This document shows positions 1-5,514 of a stretch of 8,150 nt of DNA, piece by piece; position 1 is the stretch's first letter, and the number at the start of each line of letters is the position of its first letter. The notes below the pieces were generated by a model. That model saw only the letters and a program-made list of their open reading frames with translations. It did not search any database and was not told where the DNA came from. This stretch comes from Gemmataceae bacterium (GTDB lineage: Bacteria; Planctomycetota; Planctomycetia; Gemmatales; Gemmataceae): NCBI GenBank assembly GCA_947474875.1, contig CANJKY010000122.1, forward strand, positions 1 to 8,150, in the 5' to 3' direction. The position numbers and the translations under genes were made by a program.

Positions 1-1305
1 AGCGGGGTGCAGAACGACAAGACGAAGGCGAACAAGAACTACGTCATGCAGGGCTGCACGACGGTGGTGACGGGTAACTGCGGGAGCGGGCCGGTGGACG
101 TGGCGGCGTACTTTGCCAAGCTCGACAAGCAGGGGGTCGGCACGAACGTGATTCACCTCGCCACGCACAACAGCATCCGCGAGCAGGTGATGAAGAACGA
201 GAACCGCAAGCCGTCGGAGAGCGAACAGAAGAAGATGGAGGGGTTGGTAGACAAGGCGATGGCGGACGGGGCGTGGGGGCTGAGCACCGGGCTGATCTAC
301 AACCCCGGCACGTACTCGGAGACGGCCGAGATCGTCGGGCTGGCAAAGGCGGCGCACCAGCACGGTGGGGTGTACGCCAGCCACATCCGCGACGAGGGCA
401 GCGGGCTGCTCACGGCCATTGAAGAGGCCATCCGCATCGGCACCGAGAGCGGCTGCCCGGTCCACATCTCGCACATCAAGGCGAGCGGGAAGGCGGCGCA
501 CGGCATGAGCACGCGGGCGGTGGAGGTGATCGAGGCAGCCCGGAAGAAGGGGCAGACGGTGACGGCCGACCAGTACCCGTACATCGCCAGTTCCACGTCG
601 CTGCGGGCGACGGTGGTGCCCAGCCGCTACCGCGAGGGCGGGCAGAAGGAGTTGGTCGCCCGGCTGGATGACCCGGCCACCGGGCCGAAGATGAAGGCGG
701 ATATCGCGAAGGCGGTGGACGGGCGGGACGGCGGCAAACGGATCCAGATCGCCCGGTACGCCCCGAACCCGAAGTGGAACGGGAAGACGGTCGCGGCCAT
801 CGCCGATGCGGAGAAGAAGGAGCCGATCGATATCGTGCTGGAGATCGAGCGGAACGGCGGGGCGCAGATCGTCAACTTCGGCATGAGCGAAGAGGACGTG
901 CGGGTGTACATGACCCGGCCGTGGGTGGCGACGGCGTCCGACGGCGGGGTGCAGACGCCCGGCGACACCGTCCCGCACCCCCGCAGCTACGGCACCTTCC
1001 CGCGGAAGATCGGCCGGTACGCGATCGACGACAAGATCATCAACCTGGAGCAGGCCGTTCGCAGCAGCAGCGGGCTGCCGGCCGACATCCTCAAGCTGAC
1101 CGACCGCGGATACCTGAAGGTGGGGCAGTTCGCCGACGTGGTGGTGTTCGACCCGAAGGCGTTCCGCGACACCGCCACCTACGAGAAGCCGCACCAGTAC
1201 GCCGCCGGGCTGAAGTGGGTGTTCGTGAACGGGGTGGCGGAGGTGGCGGACGGCCAGCACCAGCCGGAGGCGATGGGCGGCCGGGCGCTGCGGCACCCGA
1301 AGTGA
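1..1305 (+). CDS. N-acyl-D-amino-acid deacylase (D-aminoacylase family), 5'-truncated by window edge
   Basis: Amidohydrolase-superfamily enzyme that hydrolyses N-acyl-D-amino acids to a carboxylate and a free D-amino acid. The reading frame is open from base 1 and ends in TGA at 1303-1305, so 434 residues are visible. The family is usually about 480-560 residues, so the N-terminus, including the first metal-binding HxH, lies outside the window. Visible family landmarks, in order: TTVVTGNCG, whose Cys (codon 79-81) matches the metal-ligand Cys of D-aminoacylases; YASHIRDEG, with His at 382-384; HISHIKASG, with His at 472-474; ATASDGG, with the catalytic Asp at 940-942; then the C-terminal HPRSYGTFPRKIGRYA segment and the typical ADVVVFDPKAF beta-sandwich return. 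All expected metal and catalytic residues in this part are intact. Whether it has a signal peptide cannot be seen. The aldehyde dehydrogenase gene starts 58 nt downstream. The family call is firm. The exact acyl and amino-acid preference is unknown, and some relatives act on D-glutamate or D-aspartate derivatives or on dipeptides. Confidence 0.9.
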   Translation, partial: SGVQNDKTKANKNYVMQGCTTVVTGNCGSGPVDVAAYFAKLDKQGVGTNVIHLATHNSIREQVMKNENRKPSESEQKKMEGLVDKAMADGAWGLSTGLIYNPGTYSETAEIVGLAKAAHQHGGVYASHIRDEGSGLLTAIEEAIRIGTESGCPVHISHIKASGKAAHGMSTRAVEVIEAARKKGQTVTADQYPYIASSTSLRATVVPSRYREGGQKELVARLDDPATGPKMKADIAKAVDGRDGGKRIQIARYAPNPKWNGKTVAAIADAEKKEPIDIVLEIERNGGAQIVNFGMSEEDVRVYMTRPWVATASDGGVQTPGDTVPHPRSYGTFPRKIGRYAIDDKIINLEQAVRSSSGLPADILKLTDRGYLKVGQFADVVVFDPKAFRDTATYEKPHQYAAGLKWVFVNGVAEVADGQHQPEAMGGRALRHPK

Positions 1306-1318
1306 CCGACCCGCCGGG

Positions 1319-1324
1319 TAGAAT
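1319..1324 (+). promoter_or_regulatory. possible -10 element upstream of aldehyde dehydrogenase
   Basis: TAGAAT matches the bacterial -10 consensus at five of six positions. It sits 39 nt before the ATG at 1364, in the only A/T-rich patch of the 58-nt gap after the deacylase stop. No convincing -35 box is found about 17 nt upstream, which would fall in the end of the deacylase gene. It could be a promoter that supplements read-through from the deacylase, or chance. Confidence 0.25.
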
Positions 1325-1363
1325 GGTTGCACACATCTGGCCCCACGCGTCGGAGGAGCGGCC

Positions 1364-2845
1364 ATGCAACCGGTCGTCGGTCGGAACTACGTCGGCGGGG
1401 AGTGGTCGGCCCCGCGGAGCGACTTCCCCAGCACCAACCCGGCGAACCTTGACGAGGCCGTCGGCCACTTTCCTGGTAGCACCGCCGCGGAAGCGAACCA
1501 GGCGGTGGAGGCGGCCCGGGCGGTGTTCCCGGCGTGGCGGCGGACGTCCCGCATCCACCGGGCCGACTGCTTCGACCGCCTCGCCAGGCTGATCGAGCGG
1601 GAGACGGACGCGCTGGCGAGGCTGATGGCCCGCGAGTGTGGCAAGAACATCACCGAGTGCCGGGCGGAGGTGGTGGAAGGGCTGCACATGGTGCAGTACG
1701 TGTTCGGCACCGGGCGGATGCCGGTCGGCGACATCATCGCGTCGGAGATTCCGGAGAAGGACGCGTTCGTGCTGCGGAAGCCGTGGGGGGTGGCGGCGGT
1801 CATCACCCCGTGGAACTTCCCGTTCGCCGTGCCCCTGTGGATGCTCGGGCCGAGCCTGCTGGAGGGGAACACGACGGTGTTCAAGCCGAGCGAGGACACG
1901 CCGGCGGTCGGGCAGCGGCTGGTGGAACTGTTCGTCGAGGCCGGGTTCCCCAAGGGGACGATCAACCTCGTCCACGGGGACGCGGTGGCCGGCGAAGCCC
2001 TCGTGAAGAACCGCGGGGTGAACGTGGTGCTGTTCACCGGCAGCTACGACGTGGGCAAGCGGATTCAGCAGGTATCGGCCGACTTCCCGGACCGCATCGT
2101 GGCCGCCGAGATGGGCGGGAAGAATGCGGTCATCGTGTGCGACGACGCCCGGTTCGATCTGGCCGTGACGGCCGGCATCCTGAGCGGGTTCAAGACGACG
2201 GGCCAGCGGTGCGTGTCGGCGAGCCGCATCCTCGTCCACGAGTCGCTCATCGACAAGTACGCGGCCCGGTTCGTGGAGGTGGCGAAGCGGCTGAAGTTCG
2301 GCGACCCGCTCGACCCGGCCAACTTCGCCGGCCCGCTCATCCACGAGGAACACCGGAAGAAGGTGGACAGTTACAACCGGCTGGCCCGGCAAGAGGGGGT
2401 GCAGGTGCTGCTGGACGCCGAACCCGCCACCGGCGGGCGGGGGTGCTACCTGCCGCCGTTCGTGTACCGCACCGAGGCCAAACCCGGGCTGCGGGTGATC
2501 CGCGAGGAGGTGTTTGGCCCGCACGTCGCGCTCGTCTCGTTCCACACGGACGAGGAGGCGGTGCGGATCGCCAACGACACTGAGTACGGCCTCAGCATGG
2601 CGGTGATCTCGGAGAGTTACCGCAAACAGCGGTACTTCCGCGACGAGTGCGAGTTCGGCATGGGGTACGCCAACCTGCCGTGCATCGGGGCGGAGGTACA
2701 CTTGCCGTTCGGCGGGGTGAAGCGGAGCGGGAACGGCCACCCGAGCGCCGCCGCGCTCGCCGACACGGTCACGCACCGGGTGGCGTGGACGGTCAACCAC
2801 GGCACCGAGATCAAGATGGCTCAGGGGCTGACCGCGGAAGTGTGA
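1364..2845 (+). CDS. NAD(P)+-dependent aldehyde dehydrogenase (semialdehyde dehydrogenase-like)
   Basis: Cytosolic ALDH-superfamily enzyme that oxidises an aldehyde to a carboxylic acid with NAD(P)+. It has 493 residues, normal for the family. The ATG at 1364 follows a strong Shine-Dalgarno GGAGGAG (1352-1358) by 5 nt. Catalytic and cofactor residues are intact: ITPWNFPF with the oxyanion Asn N151; VFKPSE with K174; AAEMGGKN with general-base E249; TTGQRC with nucleophile C283; REEVFGP with E381/E382; and the C-terminal PFGGVKRSGNGH oligomerisation/substrate segment near residues 449-460. The GAEVHLPFGGVK...GNGH ending resembles alpha-ketoglutarate-semialdehyde, 2-aminoadipate-semialdehyde and planctomycete (Kuenenia-type) ALDHs more than classical betaine or acetaldehyde enzymes; this is from recall. 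The neighbours, a D-aminoacylase and a class III aminotransferase, make an amino-acid-derived semialdehyde a plausible substrate, by inference. A 44-bp inverted repeat begins 10 nt after the stop codon. Confidence 0.93.
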   Translation: MQPVVGRNYVGGEWSAPRSDFPSTNPANLDEAVGHFPGSTAAEANQAVEAARAVFPAWRRTSRIHRADCFDRLARLIERETDALARLMARECGKNITECRAEVVEGLHMVQYVFGTGRMPVGDIIASEIPEKDAFVLRKPWGVAAVITPWNFPFAVPLWMLGPSLLEGNTTVFKPSEDTPAVGQRLVELFVEAGFPKGTINLVHGDAVAGEALVKNRGVNVVLFTGSYDVGKRIQQVSADFPDRIVAAEMGGKNAVIVCDDARFDLAVTAGILSGFKTTGQRCVSASRILVHESLIDKYAARFVEVAKRLKFGDPLDPANFAGPLIHEEHRKKVDSYNRLARQEGVQVLLDAEPATGGRGCYLPPFVYRTEAKPGLRVIREEVFGPHVALVSFHTDEEAVRIANDTEYGLSMAVISESYRKQRYFRDECEFGMGYANLPCIGAEVHLPFGGVKRSGNGHPSAAALADTVTHRVAWTVNHGTEIKMAQGLTAEV

Positions 2846-2855
2846 ACAATAAATC

Positions 2856-2960
2856 GGCACGCGGATGACGCAGATTTCAGCGCGGATGAACACGGATCAA
2901 AACAAGCCCTGATTTCTGATCCGTGTTCATCCGCGCTGAAATCTGCGTCATCCGCGTGCC
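2856..2960. repeat. perfect 44-bp inverted repeat with 17-nt centre (palindromic intergenic element)
   Basis: The left arm at 2856-2899 is the exact reverse complement of the right arm at 2917-2960, 44 of 44 bases, around the 17-nt centre 2900-2916. Pairing stops sharply at both outer ends (2855 and 2961). Each arm contains four CRGAT words (CGGAT at 2862, CAGAT at 2871, CGGAT at 2883, CGGAT at 2893). The element is about 56% G+C, clearly lower than its surroundings. It fills most of the 143-nt gap between the aldehyde dehydrogenase and aminotransferase genes. No target-site duplication is visible: the left flank is AATAAATC and the right flank is CTCTGGAA. On the + strand no T-run follows, so it is not a classical intrinsic terminator in the gene direction. 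On the - strand the tail is moderately T-rich (GATTTATTGTT). It could be a MITE- or REP-like dispersed element, an RNA-stabilising hairpin or a bidirectional transcription barrier. Confidence 0.95.
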
Positions 2961-2975
2961 CTCTGGAAACCTGAC

Positions 2976-2980
2976 GAGGG
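2976..2980 (+). promoter_or_regulatory. ribosome binding site of the aminotransferase gene
   Basis: GAGGG lies 8 nt before the ATG at 2989. It decides the start: the same frame is open back to a GTG at 2923, but that codon lies inside the right arm of the inverted repeat, has no purine-rich site in front of it, and would add 22 residues coded by the repeat and the leader. Confidence 0.7.
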
Positions 2981-2988
2981 CCTCTCCC

Positions 2989-4326
2989 ATGTTTGCGTTC
3001 GACCACCTGCCGGTGCCGCACGTCACCACCCCGCTGCCGGGGCCGAAGGCGGCCGAGTTGCTCGCCCGCGACACCGTGTACGTGTCCGGGTCGTACACCC
3101 GCGTGTACCCGCTGGTGGTGGAGCACGGCAGCGGGTGCGTGATCGTGGACGTGGACGGCAACCGGTTCCTCGACTTCACCGCCGGCATCGCGGTCACGAA
3201 CACCGGGCACTGCCACCCGCAGGTGGTGTCGGCCATCCAGGATCAGGCGGCCAAGCTCATCCACATGAGCGGGACGGACTTCTACTACCGCCCGCAGATC
3301 GAGCTGGCCGAGCGGCTGGCCCGCACCGCCCCCGGCCCGAGCGACAAGAAGGTGTTCTTCTGCAACAGCGGGGCGGAGGCGGTGGAGGCGGCGCTCAAGC
3401 TGGCCCGCTGGCACAGCGAGCGGAGCCGGGTGGTGGCGTTCTTCGGCGCGTTTCACGGCCGCACCTACGGGGCCATGTCGCTGAGCGGGTCGAAGCTGGT
3501 CCACCGCCGCGGGTTCTCCCCGCTGGTGCCGGACGTGCATCACGTGAATTTCCCGAAGGCGTGCCCGGCGGGCGGGTGCGAGGGCGGGTGCGGCCTGATC
3601 CGCGACATCGAGGACACGCTGTTCCGCCGGGTCGCCCCGCCGGAGGAGGTGGCCGCCATCTTCGTCGAGCCGATCCAGGGCGAGGGCGGCTACCACCCGC
3701 TGCCCCGTGGCTGCCTGCCGGCCCTGCGGGAACTATGCGACAAGCACGGCATCCTGCTGGTGGTGGACGAAATCCAGAGCGGCATGGGCCGCACCGGCAA
3801 GCTGTTCGCGGTCGAGCACTACGGGGTCGAGCCGGACATCATCTGCACGGCGAAGGGAATCGCTTCGGGGTTGCCGCTCGGGGCGATCATCGCCAAGGCG
3901 GACGTGATGGACTGGCCGCCGGGCAGCCACGCCAGCACGTTCGGCGGCAACCCGGTGGCGTGCCGGGCGGCGCTGGCCACGCTGGACCTGCTCGAAGGCG
4001 GGTACACGGCGAACGCGGCTGAGCGGGGCGAACAACTGCGGGCCGGGCTGCGGGAACTGCCGCACCTGGCGAACGTCCGCGGGCTGGGGCTGATGACCGC
4101 CGCCGACGTTGCGAACGCCGGCGTGCGGGAACAGGTGATCGACGGCTGCTTCCGTCGCGGGCTGCTGCTGCTCGGGTGCGGGGAGGCGTCGCTACGGTTC
4201 TGCCCGGCCCTGTGTGTGACCGCCGAGCAGGTGCGGGCCTGCCTGCGGATTCTGGGCGACGTGCTGGACGACCTGCACCCGGCCGGCGTGCCGAAGCGGG
4301 CCACCCACCCGGCCGGCGGGGCGTGA
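2989..4326 (+). CDS. PLP-dependent class III aminotransferase, related to archaeal ornithine aminotransferase / amino-acid racemase group
   Basis: Fold-type I PLP enzyme of 445 residues, a normal length for class III aminotransferases (4-aminobutyrate, acetylornithine and ornithine types). Visible landmarks: an N-terminal SYTRVYPLVVEHG region near residue 32; NTGHCHP; NSGAEA (126-131), which binds the cofactor phosphate; GAFHGRT, with the ring-stacking F155-H156; VVDEIQSGMGRTG, with D260 for the pyridine nitrogen; TAKG, with the Schiff-base lysine K289; and STFGGNP, with T317 reaching the partner subunit. All catalytic residues are intact. The PGPKA...SYTR.YPLVV start, HMSGTDFYY, and a cysteine-bearing insert (C192, C197, C201) recall the Thermococcales group, which includes ornithine aminotransferase and a broad-specificity amino-acid racemase; this is from recall. 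It may therefore transaminate an omega-amino acid or racemise amino acids. The ATG at 2989 is supported by GAGGG. A strong terminator-like hairpin follows 39 nt after the stop. Family call firm, substrate unknown. Confidence 0.9.
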   Translation: MFAFDHLPVPHVTTPLPGPKAAELLARDTVYVSGSYTRVYPLVVEHGSGCVIVDVDGNRFLDFTAGIAVTNTGHCHPQVVSAIQDQAAKLIHMSGTDFYYRPQIELAERLARTAPGPSDKKVFFCNSGAEAVEAALKLARWHSERSRVVAFFGAFHGRTYGAMSLSGSKLVHRRGFSPLVPDVHHVNFPKACPAGGCEGGCGLIRDIEDTLFRRVAPPEEVAAIFVEPIQGEGGYHPLPRGCLPALRELCDKHGILLVVDEIQSGMGRTGKLFAVEHYGVEPDIICTAKGIASGLPLGAIIAKADVMDWPPGSHASTFGGNPVACRAALATLDLLEGGYTANAAERGEQLRAGLRELPHLANVRGLGLMTAADVANAGVREQVIDGCFRRGLLLLGCGEASLRFCPALCVTAEQVRACLRILGDVLDDLHPAGVPKRATHPAGGA

Positions 4327-4331
4327 CGAGC

Positions 4332-4364
4332 TTGCAATCCGTTCGCGGGTGTCGCTCGTAGTAT
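4332..4364 (+). promoter_or_regulatory. weak candidate promoter for the methyltransferase gene
   Basis: TTGCAA (4332-4337) and TAGTAT (4359-4364) each match the sigma-70 -35 and -10 consensus at four of six positions. Their spacing is 21 nt, longer than the usual 16-18, so the pair is weak. If TAGTAT is used, transcription would start near 4371, inside the left arm of the following hairpin. Confidence 0.2.
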
Positions 4365-4365
4365 G

Positions 4366-4403
4366 TACGTCCGGGTCGCTGTCGGCCCGGACGTATTCGT
4401 TTT
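4366..4403 (+). terminator. intrinsic terminator-like hairpin after the aminotransferase gene
   Basis: Arms TACGTCCGGG (4366-4375) and CCCGGACGTA (4386-4395) pair perfectly. Pairing continues inward with one T-G wobble and two more pairs to a CTGT tetraloop (4379-4382), giving a 13-bp stem. The T-rich tail TTCGTTTT follows at 4396-4403. It lies 39 nt after the aminotransferase stop, as expected for a factor-independent terminator. Unusually, it ends only 19 nt before the methyltransferase ATG, so there is no room for a promoter between the two. It could therefore also act as an attenuator or 5'-leader hairpin of the downstream gene. Confidence 0.7.
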
Positions 4404-4422
4404 CACACCCGAAAGGTTCGCC

Positions 4423-5445
4423 ATGCCGGACATGCCCCCCGCCCCGCCGCCCGACCAGCACCTCGTCCAGCTCATCTTCGGCAAGTGGGTGTCGATGGCC
4501 GTGTCCGTCGCCGCCAAGCTGCGGCTGGCCGACAAGCTGGCCGCCGGGCCGAAGACCGCCGCCGACCTCGCCGCCGAGACGAACACCCACGCCCCCAGCC
4601 TGTACCGGCTGCTGCGGGCGCTGGCGGCGGTCGGCGTGTTCCAGTCGGATGACGCCGGCCGGTTCGCGCTCACCCCGGTCGGCGAACTGCTCCGCACGGG
4701 CGTGAAAGGCTCGATGAGGGGGGTGGCCGACTACTGCGGGGCGATGTGGAGCTGGCGGGCGTGGGAGGCGGCCGAGACGAGCGTGCGGACCGGCCGCACG
4801 GCGTTCAACGAGGTGTTCGGCGAGGGCTGCTTCGCCTACCTGGCCAAGCACCCGGCCGAGCAGGCGGCGTTCGACGAGGGGATGACCGGGTTCAGCGCCG
4901 CCGAGGCGGACGCGGTGGTGGCCGCCTACGACTTCAGCGGGTTCGGCACGCTCGTCGATGTGGGCGGCGGGCACGGCCACCTGCTCGGCACCATCCTGAA
5001 GAAGACGCCGACCCTCCGCGGGCTGGTGTTCGACGCCCCGCACGTCGCCGCCGGCGCCCCGGCCCGGCTGGCCGAAATGGGCGTGGCCGACCGGTGCAAG
5101 GCCGGCGGCGGGGACTTCTTCAAGGAGATTCCGGCCGGCGGGGACGCGTACATCCTGAAGCACATCATCCACGACTGGAACGACGAAGACAGCGGCAAGA
5201 TCCTCCGCAACATCCGCAAGGTGGCGAACCCGGGCACGAAGCTGCTGCTGGTGGAACTGGTCATCCCGCCGGGCGACGTGCCGCACCCCGGCAAAATCCT
5301 CGACCTGGAGATGCTGATCATCGCCAGCGGGAAGGAGCGGACCGAGGCCGAGTACGCCAAGCTGGTGGCCGACGCCGGGTTCCGCCTGACGCGGATCGTG
5401 CCGACCCAATCCCCGGCTAGCGTGATCGAAGCCGAAGCGGTTTGA
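4423..5445 (+). CDS. SAM-dependent small-molecule O-methyltransferase (COMT/CrtF-like)
   Basis: Class I S-adenosylmethionine methyltransferase of the plant-COMT-like family, 340 residues, usual for the group. The N-terminal part (about residues 12-100) is the winged-helix dimerisation domain, with the typical LAAGPKTAADLAAETNTHAP and LYRLLRALAAVGVF stretches. The C-terminal Rossmann domain has SAM motif I DVGGGHGH (179-186), the acidic residue D204 in FDAPH, GDFF with D231, and KHIIHDWND, where H250 is the expected catalytic base. The ATG at 4423 is chosen because GAAAGG (4411-4416) lies 6 nt upstream. An in-frame extension to 4363 would run through the hairpin and lacks a binding site; an ATG at 4432 is possible but less well placed. 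Relatives methylate hydroxyls of phenolics, polyketides, carotenoids or N-acetylserotonin. No biosynthetic partner is in the window, so the substrate is unknown. It acts in the cytosol, with no signal peptide. Confidence 0.88.
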   Translation: MPDMPPAPPPDQHLVQLIFGKWVSMAVSVAAKLRLADKLAAGPKTAADLAAETNTHAPSLYRLLRALAAVGVFQSDDAGRFALTPVGELLRTGVKGSMRGVADYCGAMWSWRAWEAAETSVRTGRTAFNEVFGEGCFAYLAKHPAEQAAFDEGMTGFSAAEADAVVAAYDFSGFGTLVDVGGGHGHLLGTILKKTPTLRGLVFDAPHVAAGAPARLAEMGVADRCKAGGGDFFKEIPAGGDAYILKHIIHDWNDEDSGKILRNIRKVANPGTKLLLVELVIPPGDVPHPGKILDLEMLIIASGKERTEAEYAKLVADAGFRLTRIVPTQSPASVIEAEAV

Positions 5446-5464
5446 ATGTCCTATGTTACTGGGG

Positions 5465-5499
5465 CGCGGGTGTGACGGACGGTTCCGGTCACGCCCGCG
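5465..5499 (+). promoter_or_regulatory. leader or intergenic hairpin upstream of rfbB
   Basis: A 12-bp stem forms between 5465-5476 and 5488-5499, with a single T-G wobble. With G5487 bulged it extends by three pairs to a CGGT tetraloop (5480-5483). It begins 19 nt after the methyltransferase stop and ends 15 nt before the rfbB ATG. No T-run follows, so it is not a typical intrinsic terminator. The rfbB ribosome binding site, AGGGA at 5504-5508, lies just outside the stem. A role in 5'-end stability, processing or translation control is inferred only. Confidence 0.5.
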
Positions 5500-5514
5500 T
5501 TCCAGGGATTCTGT

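Noticed and set aside
1309..1319. Short palindrome ACCCG-C-CGGGT between the deacylase and dehydrogenase genes
   Set aside because: Five-base arms around one base are common by chance in GC-rich DNA and cannot form a stable hairpin with so small a loop.
774..1592. 272-codon + strand open frame overlapping the deacylase and dehydrogenase
   Set aside because: Low-complexity Arg/Gly-rich translation out of frame with two solid genes; no ribosome binding site or motif.
1091..2893. 600-codon open frame on the - strand opposite the deacylase end and the aldehyde dehydrogenase
   Set aside because: It is the antisense shadow of a well-supported gene in GC-rich DNA, is rich in Arg/His/Pro/Val, shows no family motifs and begins inside the inverted repeat.
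2856..2960. CRISPR unit or classical insertion sequence at the inverted repeat
   Set aside because: There is one inverted pair, not direct repeats with spacers. There is no transposase gene in or beside it and no visible target-site duplication.
2856..2960. Ordinary rho-independent terminator for the aldehyde dehydrogenase
   Set aside because: The stem is far longer than typical terminator stems and no T-run follows it on the + strand. A termination effect is possible but not shown by the sequence.
4363..4422. Earlier in-frame start of the methyltransferase at 4363
   Set aside because: The extra 20 residues would be coded by the terminator-like hairpin and leader, and no Shine-Dalgarno precedes 4363. 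The ATG at 4423 has GAAAGG at good spacing.
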